Positions 24,553 through 32,123 of a stretch of DNA of 39,899 nt are shown piece by piece. The notes under the pieces were generated by a model. It worked only from the letters and a program-made list of their open reading frames with translations, made no database searches and was not told the origin of the DNA. Location: NCBI GenBank assembly GCA_947459525.1, contig CANHDW010000007.1, positions 1 through 39,899 on the forward strand, written 5' to 3'. A program made the position numbers and the translations under genes. This DNA comes from Candidatus Caenarcanales bacterium (GTDB lineage: Bacteria > Cyanobacteriota > Vampirovibrionia > LMEP-6097). How positions within the stretch are numbered: the stretch's first letter is position 1; every line of letters starts with the position of its first letter.

Positions 24553-26738
24553 TATTGATACTCGCTAAATGTCGCAGTAGGCTTAGTTTTAGGATCGCTA
24601 GCAGCTTTTTTCGCTTCAGGTTTTTTAGCTTTTTCTGATTCATTAATTTTTTTAAGCATCTGAATTTTCTCATCTTCCTCAGACATTTTACGATCATTAA
24701 TATTCGTAAAATTTTCATCCTCTGCTTCATCGGATCTAGATTTAATATCACCAGTGTCTGGAACTGGCGCATAGCGCTTAGGTTCTGTGCCTGGTGTAAA
24801 CCTCATTTCCACAGGGTTTGGGGTGTATTCAGTAGCGAGAAGACCAGTCAGGGGGTCGATTTTAGCTGATACATAATTATTATTAAATTTAAAATCAGTG
24901 GCTGCTCTAGGATTATTTTCATAATACTTCAGCATAAATTCACGCCATATCCAAGCTGGAGTGCTACCACCAGTCGCATAGCTAGAAAGCACTTCTCTAT
25001 TTCTTTCGTTACCAGCCCAAACGACGGTAACTGTATCTGGAGTGAATCCCGTGAACCATATATCTCTACTACCGTCTGCCGTACCAGTCTTACCGGCGAC
25101 TACTCTTCCTTCGATTTTAGCTAAAGCACCAGTTCCATAATTAACTACATCTTTTAAAATTTCGACTAATAACGATACATGTCTCTGTGGAAGGGCATCT
25201 ACGGCTACAGGGTCATTTTTCTCTATTACGTTCCCTTTATTATCTAAAATTTTTCTGATAAGCACGGGTTCTACCCTAACTCCACCACGAGCAAAGGTAG
25301 AATAAGCAGTCGCTACTTCTAATGGAGTAAATGCCCCAGATCCTAATGCTAGTGATAAGTTCGGCTGCATATCAGATTTAATACCTGCTTTATGTGCAGT
25401 GTCTATAACGTTATTAAGACCAGCTTGCATAGCGACTTTAATGGCTGGAATATTACGTGAGAAAATTAAAGCTGCTCTTGCCGTGGTAGGTCCATGAAAT
25501 TCCAAGTCGAAATTCTGTGGTGACCACACCATGCTTTCTGTAGAAGCATCATCGAAAACTATAGGTTCATCTTTGATGATAGTGTTCTGATCTATAACGC
25601 CATTCATAAAGGCTGTTAAGTATACAAAGGGCTTAAAAGCACTACCAATGGTATGTACGTTAGTCGCTCTATTATATTGGTTCTGCCAAAAATTCCCGAC
25701 TCCTCCCACTAAAGCTCTTACCTGAGCGGTTTCTACATCAATAGTGACTAAAGCAGCTTGATTAATCCCAGAGGCAGCATTTTTGATACCAGTTTCCATA
25801 ATTTCAGCAGCAGCTATTTCGGCTTTAGGATCGAGGCCAGTATAGACTTTTAGTCCCATAGTCTTTAACTGATTCCTGGTAAACCTCTTATTAAGCTCTT
25901 GTTCTACATAGCTAAAGTAATAGGGATATTGAGCTAAGTTCCCCTGTGATTTTCTAAACTGCATTTTATGAATATCGGCTTTAGCATATTCCTCTTTGGT
26001 GATGTAACCAAGCTCCAACATTCTATCTAGAACATACTGTTGGCGGGCTTGTGCCTCTTTTAAATTTTTAGAAAGATGACTAGGAGCCGTTAATAACCCA
26101 GCTAAATAAGTGGATTCTAATAAATCTAACTTACTTGCGTGTTTACTAAAATATCTTTGCGCTGCTCTCTCTATACCATAAGCTAAATTGCCGAAATAGA
26201 CTTGGTTTAGATATATCTCAAGTATTCTTTCTTTGGAGTATTTACTTTCTACTTCAAGAGCGATAAGAAGCTCTATAACCTTTCTTCTTAAAGTTCTCTG
26301 ATATCTTTCATCTTCGCGTATAAAAAGATTTTTAACCATCTGCTGCGTAAGAGTACTACCACCCTGAACTACTCTTCCAGCTTTAATATTCGTGATTACA
26401 GCTCTAAGTAAACTAGTTAAACTAAATCCCGAGTGTTTAAAAAACTGGCTGTCTTCAGCAGCTAGAATGGATTTTTTTGCTAAGTCTGAGACTTGGTCTA
26501 ACTGTATAACCTGCCTATCCTCCTCTCCCTGAAGCACTCCAGCTAATTTATCTTTATAGTCGTAGACTTCTATACTACCTATAGGCTGGTAATTCTCTAA
26601 AATATCTAGAGATGGAGCCCCTAATATCCTATTTAATATAGGTACTGAAAGGCGGAATAAAAACGGTAAAGCTAAAAGCCCAATTAATATGGCTATCACT
26701 ACTTTGTTTTTAAGAATTCTTAAAATCTTTCGTTGCAT
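24552..26738 (-). CDS. Bifunctional class A penicillin-binding protein (PBP1A type)
   Basis: A 728-residue murein synthase. It has one N-terminal membrane span (VVIAILIGLLALPFLF) and a GT51 glycosyltransferase domain with AAEDSQFFKHSGF, VQGGSTLTQQMVKNLF and ILEIYLNQVYFGN. The transpeptidase domain carries the three motifs SAFK (catalytic Ser in TIGSAFKPFVY), SRN (FSRNIPA) and KTG (VAGKTGTADGS). The last 60-70 residues are charged, Lys/Glu-rich and probably flexible. A TTG at 26741 precedes an ATG at 26738; the ATG is the more likely start. It follows the pseudouridine synthase gene with almost no gap, so co-transcription is likely. Confidence 0.93.
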   Translation of the reverse strand: MQRKILRILKNKVVIAILIGLLALPFLFRLSVPILNRILGAPSLDILENYQPIGSIEVYDYKDKLAGVLQGEEDRQVIQLDQVSDLAKKSILAAEDSQFFKHSGFSLTSLLRAVITNIKAGRVVQGGSTLTQQMVKNLFIREDERYQRTLRRKVIELLIALEVESKYSKERILEIYLNQVYFGNLAYGIERAAQRYFSKHASKLDLLESTYLAGLLTAPSHLSKNLKEAQARQQYVLDRMLELGYITKEEYAKADIHKMQFRKSQGNLAQYPYYFSYVEQELNKRFTRNQLKTMGLKVYTGLDPKAEIAAAEIMETGIKNAASGINQAALVTIDVETAQVRALVGGVGNFWQNQYNRATNVHTIGSAFKPFVYLTAFMNGVIDQNTIIKDEPIVFDDASTESMVWSPQNFDLEFHGPTTARAALIFSRNIPAIKVAMQAGLNNVIDTAHKAGIKSDMQPNLSLALGSGAFTPLEVATAYSTFARGGVRVEPVLIRKILDNKGNVIEKNDPVAVDALPQRHVSLLVEILKDVVNYGTGALAKIEGRVVAGKTGTADGSRDIWFTGFTPDTVTVVWAGNERNREVLSSYATGGSTPAWIWREFMLKYYENNPRAATDFKFNNNYVSAKIDPLTGLLATEYTPNPVEMRFTPGTEPKRYAPVPDTGDIKSRSDEAEDENFTNINDRKMSEEDEKIQMLKKINESEKAKKPEAKKAASDPKTKPTATFSEYQ

Positions 26739-26741
26739 CAA

Positions 26742-27512
26742 TCAATAGTATAAATTATCTACTAGCTCGAACTCACCTTCATCTAGTGATAATTCGTATA
26801 AATTTAATTTTGCGATACGAAAACGTAGTAAATCTAGCACTTCATAGCCTAAAACTTTACAGGATTGGCGGATTTGTCTTTTATAACCCTGTTTTAGAAT
26901 GATTTTAAAGGATGTCTCTGATTCTTGATTCACTAGGCATGGTAAAGTTCTCGCTTTAATGCCATTTTTTTTAATTATAATCTCAACTCCAGCACTTAAA
27001 TCTTTTAAAAACTTCTTGGTGATTGGCTTATCTACTGTAACTAAATATTCTTTTTCATGCTCGAATTTAGGATGGCTGAGTTTATGCGTTATATCACCAT
27101 CATTAGTAAGAATCAGTAAGCCTCGTGAGTTCTTATCTAGTCTGCCGATTGGGTAGAGGCGAAGTTGAGGTGTGCTTTCTTTCAGGCTGCTCTGATTACT
27201 TGTAAGTAACTTTTTCAATTCTTGAAATTTAGTATTTTTTTCTAAAAAATGAATTAAATTCCCTTCTATTTCTTCATTGCAGGTGCATTCTATGCCAGCT
27301 GGTTTATTTAATGCTAAATAAATTAATCTCTGTAAGCTTTCTGGATTATAGATATATTCTTTACCTGCGTAATGAACCCTGTCACCACTCTCTAGGCAGC
27401 AGCCTAGGCTTACGGTAATGGTGTTTACGGAAACCAATCCTTGACTGATTTTTATGTCAGCTTGTCTGCGGGAGCAGAGTCCTTGATCGGCTAGGAATTT
27501 ATTTAGGCGCAT
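26742..27512 (-). CDS. RsuA/RluB/RluE/RluF-family pseudouridine synthase
   Basis: A 256-residue enzyme that isomerises uridine in rRNA. The N-terminal S4 RNA-binding domain (MRLNKFLADQGLCSRRQADI) is followed by the catalytic block PIGRLDKNSRGLLILTNDGD with the nucleophile D126, HPKFEHEKEYLV, and the family C-terminal pattern LKQGYKRQIRQSCKVLGYEV. The exact rRNA target cannot be read. AGGAT precedes the ATG. It lies 7 bp downstream of the HEPN gene on the same strand, so transcripts from the methylase module may read into it and on into PBP1A. Confidence 0.9.
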   Translation of the reverse strand: MRLNKFLADQGLCSRRQADIKISQGLVSVNTITVSLGCCLESGDRVHYAGKEYIYNPESLQRLIYLALNKPAGIECTCNEEIEGNLIHFLEKNTKFQELKKLLTSNQSSLKESTPQLRLYPIGRLDKNSRGLLILTNDGDITHKLSHPKFEHEKEYLVTVDKPITKKFLKDLSAGVEIIIKKNGIKARTLPCLVNQESETSFKIILKQGYKRQIRQSCKVLGYEVLDLLRFRIAKLNLYELSLDEGEFELVDNLYY

Positions 27513-27519
27513 GGAGTTT

Positions 27520-28170
27520 TTATCCTGAACATCGGTAAAGAAGATCGTCTGTATTAGTTTTGATTAATTCTAAATACTCTAATGTTGCTTCATGGTATTT
27601 TTGCAGGGAAGATTGGTCGATACTGATGCCTCGCCTTCCATGAGCCAAGGGGTGACGCTTCTCTAGAATCTCTTTTATGGTTTCCTCAAGGTTTTCACTA
27701 AGATTCTTGTTAATTGAATATATGGATAGCAGCTTGGTCCACTGATTCATTGGAAAATGAAACCGTTTAAGTTTCAAATTCTTTTCATTCACGATGTTTT
27801 TTTCGATAAAATTAGTTAATAATTCATGTGCAAGTTTAATATCTGGGCTTTCAAATCCTCTTTGCTCGTAGGGGGTATCTTTTGTGTTAAAGGAGCCAAA
27901 AAAATGAAGTACATTAAGGGCATTCAGATGACGAGTTTCTAAATTTTTCTGTGAAATATTTTTCATTTTGGTAATTTCGTGTAAACAGCTCGAAGTAAAG
28001 CCCTCAATATTAGTAGCTAAGATTAGAACAAAGTAGCCTATATATCTATTATTCTGCTCACTATTAATGTCTTTAAAGTGCAGAAAACCCTGATCCAAGT
28101 CTTTTTTTATGGCAGCAAGTTCTTCGTCCAAATCAACATTATTGAAATCAATAGCATTAGCAGAGTTCAT
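27520..28170 (-). CDS. HEPN-domain protein (MAE_28990-like), putative RNase/toxin
   Basis: A 216-residue helical protein from the ATG at 28170, which follows AGGA. The longer frame from 28236 overlaps DUF262 by 80 bp and lacks support. The near-C-terminal RHPLAH (172-177) fits the HEPN Rx4-6H active motif, set in EKRHPLAHGRRG. The earlier segment YFVLILATNIEGFTSSCLHE fits the first HEPN helices. HEPN proteins with this motif are typically metal-independent RNases in toxin-antitoxin and abortive infection systems. It overlaps the DUF262 stop by 14 bp, so the two are translationally coupled. The function in this cassette is inferred. Confidence 0.68.
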   Translation of the reverse strand: MNSANAIDFNNVDLDEELAAIKKDLDQGFLHFKDINSEQNNRYIGYFVLILATNIEGFTSSCLHEITKMKNISQKNLETRHLNALNVLHFFGSFNTKDTPYEQRGFESPDIKLAHELLTNFIEKNIVNEKNLKLKRFHFPMNQWTKLLSIYSINKNLSENLEETIKEILEKRHPLAHGRRGISIDQSSLQKYHEATLEYLELIKTNTDDLLYRCSG

Positions 28171-29272
28171 TAATTTTCCTACTAAGCTCTGGTATAAAAG
28201 CGATGGTTCTAATCCCTCGAGGTTTACTTGTAACAAATTCTTTCATTGTCTTAATATCCTTTTCTAATGTTTCTTGATCTAATTCTTCTGGAACTAGATT
28301 GTTTTTTTTATATATTGAAATAAAATAAAGAGAGAGAGCTATAAAACAAGTCAAATTAAAAGCACCTGATTCAATGCCTTTGCTGGAGAGCATTTTAAAG
28401 GCTTGTTTCCCTTTGAGTTTGTTAAGAGTAGTCATTGTGAAAGTAAAGCATTCTTTTATATTAATTTTATGCTCAATTATTTTAGTGAAATGATTTTTAA
28501 TTACCGCATCAAGGTATTCTTCGCTGTTTTGATTTTTATTACCAGAATAGTCATCATAAATAAATAAGGCTGAAAACCATGTTGCTAATTCATCTGGATA
28601 AGACTGATATTTTTGATTTTCACTTATATCAATGATTTCTTTAAAACTGTCTGTTGATTCCCTTAATCCTGAAATGAATTCATAGAGTCCATCTTTGAGC
28701 ATTATCATAAGACAGTTTCGTGATTCTTGCCCAGAGAGGGGAGTACCACCACTGTTCAGTCTCTGAAATAAGTCATATTTAGTATTTTCTTCGCTAGTGT
28801 CTTTAATAACACTAAGAACTAAGCGATACTGCTTAAATTTTCTCTGTAATTCTATGCCTAAATCATGCCATCCTAAATTTTCAAATTCAAGTTTACTTTC
28901 AGTAAGATTTAATTTTAAGGCTTCTTTAAAATTATCGTTTTCATCTCTTAGAAAGCTTTTTGGACCTTCTGTAATTGGTTGAGCTATAAATTCAAAGATA
29001 GTAGACAGTCTTTGCAGTCCATCTATAACCTCAAATGTTCCTTTGCTGGTTGAATATACGAAGAAAATTGGCATGGGAATCTCAAGAAGTATAGATTCAA
29101 TTAATTTTGCTTTCTGTAAAGGTGACCAGCGGAAAAACCTTTGATACTGGGGTCTTAAAATTAATTCATTATCTCTATATAAAGAGAGAATCTCTGCGAT
29201 GCTATATGTAGTTTGGGTTGTATGAATAACTTTTTTTAATTTATTTACTGATTCATTAAGATAATATGTCAT
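28157..29272 (-). CDS. DUF262 (GmrSD-N/ParB-like nuclease fold) protein
   Basis: A 371-residue protein whose first 100 residues match the DUF262 pattern: LRPQYQRFFRWSPLQKAKLIE (about 40-60), a PMPIFFVY strand, and EVIDGLQRLST with the DGQQR-type motif at 84-88. DUF262 is related to the ParB/Srx fold; in GmrSD-type systems it takes part in NTP-dependent cleavage of modified DNA. The DUF1524 HNH nuclease domain that accompanies DUF262 in full GmrSD proteins is not seen, so this is a stand-alone version. It sits between a DNA methylase gene (8 bp upstream) and a HEPN gene (14-bp overlap), a setting that favours defence. Confidence 0.82.
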   Translation of the reverse strand: MTYYLNESVNKLKKVIHTTQTTYSIAEILSLYRDNELILRPQYQRFFRWSPLQKAKLIESILLEIPMPIFFVYSTSKGTFEVIDGLQRLSTIFEFIAQPITEGPKSFLRDENDNFKEALKLNLTESKLEFENLGWHDLGIELQRKFKQYRLVLSVIKDTSEENTKYDLFQRLNSGGTPLSGQESRNCLMIMLKDGLYEFISGLRESTDSFKEIIDISENQKYQSYPDELATWFSALFIYDDYSGNKNQNSEEYLDAVIKNHFTKIIEHKINIKECFTFTMTTLNKLKGKQAFKMLSSKGIESGAFNLTCFIALSLYFISIYKKNNLVPEELDQETLEKDIKTMKEFVTSKPRGIRTIAFIPELSRKINELC

Positions 29273-29280
29273 ATTGATAA

Positions 29281-30783
29281 TTATAAACGCCCAAAAAGCT
29301 CATCAATAATATTCTGGTCAAATCCCCCAGCTTTTTTCAAAAGTTTCTTACCAAGCTGGCTTAACTGTTTCAGGCTAGGTAACCGTAGTGTTAATAGCTC
29401 ATTTTTATTAATCTGTGTGCTTCCAGAAAGGGATCTGAAGTAATTATCAACAAGGCTTGAATTAAGAAAAGCTGCAAGTCCGTAAGCTTCATATTTAGTG
29501 AACTCTCTATCATTTTTTGAAATTAAATTTAAGTGATTTTCGATTCCTAGAAAATCAGAATTAAAATCCTCGGGATTAATAACAGCAGCTATGATCCTTT
29601 TAGGGCTATCTTTAGGAGCGAACCTTCTGAGTAGAACAACGAAAGAGTTTTTAACTAATTTAAGCTTTTCTTGGGTCTTACATAATATAGCCCAGTCATT
29701 TTTATTATATTCTGACCAGTTTACAGCCAGCATCTCCACATTATTAAGCCCCAGCAGAGGGATGGAATTTTTATGTTTAACTTTAGATAAAAGACCTTTT
29801 GCTCTAAAAGGCACTACTGGACCGGTATTAATTGACAAAGCTAAATTATCAAATCCATCTTCAAATTTTTGCAACTCCTTGATAGCTTTAGCTTGAGCAT
29901 TATTCTCTGGTATGAATATGAAATTATCATTTACAAAGGATTTGATTAGAAGTTTATTAGGTAATTTCTTCTGAGTAAAAGATTTATTGAAGTCCATATC
30001 AATAGAGCAGGATAGCGAAATTGATGAATTCTGCTTGGTTCCCTTAATAAACTTACAAATGATATTTTCTTGGTAAATGGAATTATTTTTAAAAATACTT
30101 TTTCTTGATGAAAAGAGATGAACAGCTTCTAAGTTAGATTCTTTTAGTAATTTATTTCTAAAGTTTTTAAAATAAGCTCCAGAAGTAAAACTCCTAGGTG
30201 TTATAGAAATGAGTTGTCCAGAATGATTGAGATAGTCAAGGCAAAGGCTCATGAAATCAACATAGTGATTAGTATATAGGCTTGTTGTATTTATCTTTTG
30301 CTCGCATGATTGTAGAATTTCATTTTGTGCAACAGTATCTTGTTTACTAGAGCGAGTTTTTTTAAACGGAGGGTTAATAATTGCGATATCAAAACTGTTA
30401 CTGTGCTTGGGATCAAAGTTTAAAAAATCTTTATTAAAAATATGGTATTTCAAGCTTATTTTCGTCTTAGGCAGTTTTTTAAGGAGAAACTTAAAATTAC
30501 TATCTATAAGCTTTATCAAGTCTTTGTCAATTTCATATAAACAGACTTCAATATTTTTATAACCTAAATCTAAGCAGCGTTGTACGGCAGCATAAGCAAG
30601 AATTCCATCTCCTGCACCAGCATCTAAAATTCGGATTGTCTGATTTTCTTCTTTATTGAGCTTAATAAATGAAGCCATAAAAGTAGCAAGAGCTTCATCA
30701 CTGAAAAATTGGCACCAAGCTCTTTCTTGTTCAGAGAACTTTTTCTTGTGTATCTTTCGTATTTTACTGTAGTCTGTGAGCAT
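29281..30783 (-). CDS. N6-adenine DNA methyltransferase (Eco57I/TaqI-like)
   Basis: A 500-residue class I methylase. Motif I is LDAGAGDG (about 53-60, AdoMet binding). Motif IV is INPPFKKT (NPPF at 137-140), the N6-adenine or N4-type catalytic tetrapeptide. Residues 300-500 look like a specificity region similar to the C-terminal parts of type IIG and type I enzymes, ending in FLNSSLVDNYFRSLSG followed by STQINKNELLTLRLP. No fused nuclease domain is seen. As first gene of the three-gene run it could mark self DNA, with DUF262 and HEPN proteins as effectors. A TATAAT-like box lies at 30816-30821 on the minus strand, about 33 bases before the ATG. Confidence 0.85.
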   Translation of the reverse strand: MLTDYSKIRKIHKKKFSEQERAWCQFFSDEALATFMASFIKLNKEENQTIRILDAGAGDGILAYAAVQRCLDLGYKNIEVCLYEIDKDLIKLIDSNFKFLLKKLPKTKISLKYHIFNKDFLNFDPKHSNSFDIAIINPPFKKTRSSKQDTVAQNEILQSCEQKINTTSLYTNHYVDFMSLCLDYLNHSGQLISITPRSFTSGAYFKNFRNKLLKESNLEAVHLFSSRKSIFKNNSIYQENIICKFIKGTKQNSSISLSCSIDMDFNKSFTQKKLPNKLLIKSFVNDNFIFIPENNAQAKAIKELQKFEDGFDNLALSINTGPVVPFRAKGLLSKVKHKNSIPLLGLNNVEMLAVNWSEYNKNDWAILCKTQEKLKLVKNSFVVLLRRFAPKDSPKRIIAAVINPEDFNSDFLGIENHLNLISKNDREFTKYEAYGLAAFLNSSLVDNYFRSLSGSTQINKNELLTLRLPSLKQLSQLGKKLLKKAGGFDQNIIDELFGRL

Positions 30784-30863
30784 TGGGATAGAACTTTGCT
30801 TGGTGGAATTACTAAATTATAAATCTAATCCTAAAAATTTATTCTTATATAGTCTAGTTAACA

Positions 30864-30910
30864 TGGGACTGCTCAAAAATGCAGAAATTACAGTTTTGCG
30901 AGCAGTCCCA
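30864..30910. repeat. Dispersed NAE repeat, copy 7 (intergenic, near-perfect palindrome)
   Basis: Arms TGGGACTGCTC (30864-30874) and GAGCAGTCCCA (30900-30910) are exact complements over 11 bp. Between them lies AAAAATGCAGAAATTACAGT, the repeat core. This is the most complete copy. It sits between the divergent methylase and prfB genes, so it is unlikely to be a terminator for either. Confidence 0.82.
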
Positions 30911-30946
30911 ACGTACATAAACTTTTCCTGCTAAAATAAGCCCTCT

Positions 30947-32078
30947 ATGCCAGAAGATCTTCAAATAGCTATAGATTCAGAAATAATCTCTAGTAAATAT
31001 AATTCAATCAAGGAGTGTCTTTGACCTTAATGAGCTCAAAGAAGAATTAAAGATTTTAGAGGGGAAGACCTTGGTAGAGGGCTTTTGGAATAATGTCAGC
31101 GAGGCTCAAGCTATATCCAAAGAGATTAGTTTTAAAAAAGAGCAGATAGATAAAATAGACTCTTGGGCAAGGCGTTTAGAGGATTTTTTAGCTATGCAGG
31201 AGATGCTAGCTGAGACTGAAGAAGAACTCGAAAAGCAAGATCTAGATGAATTAATTCGCGAAGAATATTTTAAATTATTAACAGAATTAGAGGACTACGA
31301 GTTTCTCCTGATGATGTCTGGGGATTATGATAAATCATCTGCGATTATAAATATCAATGCTGGTGCTGGTGGTACTGATGCTCAAGACTGGGCAGAGATT
31401 CTTTTAAGAATGTATACACGCTGGGCGGAAATTACTAAAGGCTTTACAGTAGAGCTTTTAGATAGATCTGATGGTGAGGAAGCAGGGATTAAATCAGCAT
31501 CTTTAAAAATTTCTGGTCCTTATGCCTATGGTTATCTTTCGGCGGAGAAAGGCGTTCATCGTTTAGTACGTAAGTCACCATTTAAATCTTCTGCTGATAG
31601 CAGGCAGACCAGTTTTGCGGGGGTTGAAGTCTGTCCTTTAATCGATAGTTCTACTGAACTAAAAGGTTTTAAAGAATCTGATTTAGAAATTACTACTATG
31701 CGCTCTGGTGGAGCGGGCGGGCAGAATGTAAATAAAGTCGAGACAGCTGTTAGGGTAAGGCATATACCTACCGGGTTCGCTGTGAAATGTACTCAAGAGC
31801 GCAGCCAAGCTCAGAATAAAGATAGAGCTATAGAGCAGATCAAGTCTAAACTTCTTGCTTTACAGGAAGAAGAAGAGCAGAAGAAGCTTGCTGAGCTTAA
31901 AGGAGAAGTTTTAAATGCTTCTTGGGGGAATGCTATTCGCTCTTACGTCTTTGATGAGGGCAGGGTTAAGGATCATAGAACTAAGTATGAGACCCGTGAT
32001 GTTGATGCTGTAATCAATGGTACGGAAGTTTTAGATGAATTTATAAGAGAGTTTTTAAAGTTTAAAACAGGATCATAA
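30947..32078 (+). CDS. prfB: Peptide chain release factor 2 (with programmed +1 frameshift)
   Basis: RF2 releases finished peptides at UGA and UAA. The first 25 codons run from ATG 30947 to CTT 31019-31021 and are followed by in-frame TGA (31022-31024). Reading continues in the +1 frame from GAC at 31023, giving 376 residues, close to the usual 365. The stop-recognition tripeptide SPF is at about 210-212 (VRKSPFKSS) and the GGQ peptidyl-hydrolysis motif at about 257-259 ([10 protein letters not shown]). An annotation starting at TTG 31071 would miss the N-terminus. A TAAAAT lies 9 bases before the ATG. The gene is divergent from the methylase module and convergent with purH. Confidence 0.93.
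31010..31025 (+). promoter_or_regulatory. prfB autoregulatory +1 frameshift site
   Basis: An internal Shine-Dalgarno-like AAGGAG (31010-31015) lies three bases before CTT TGA C (31019-31025), the classic RF2 slippery site. When RF2 is scarce the ribosome pauses at the UGA and shifts +1 on CUU. All elements of the known bacterial mechanism are present. Confidence 0.93.
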
Positions 32079-32123
32079 GGCGGGCAAAAACGCAGAAATA
32101 GGAGCTTCCGCTACATCCCCTTA
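32076..32123. repeat. Dispersed NAE repeat, copy 8 (between convergent prfB and purH)
   Basis: GCAAAAACGCAGAAATAGGA is followed by GCTTCCGCTACATCCCC. The outer TAAGG/CCTTA arms contain the prfB stop (TAA, 32076-32078) and the purH stop (TTA on the plus strand, 32121-32123), so the element exactly fills the gap. It may also act as a weak bidirectional terminator. Confidence 0.68.

Noticed and set aside
28171-28236. Longer HEPN frame starting at 28236
   Set aside because: It overlaps the DUF262 gene by 80 bp; ATG 28170 has AGGA upstream and a more reasonable 14-bp overlap.
31071-32078. prfB starting at TTG 31071
   Set aside because: The upstream segment with AAGGAG and CTT TGA C shows the gene starts at 30947 and uses a frameshift.
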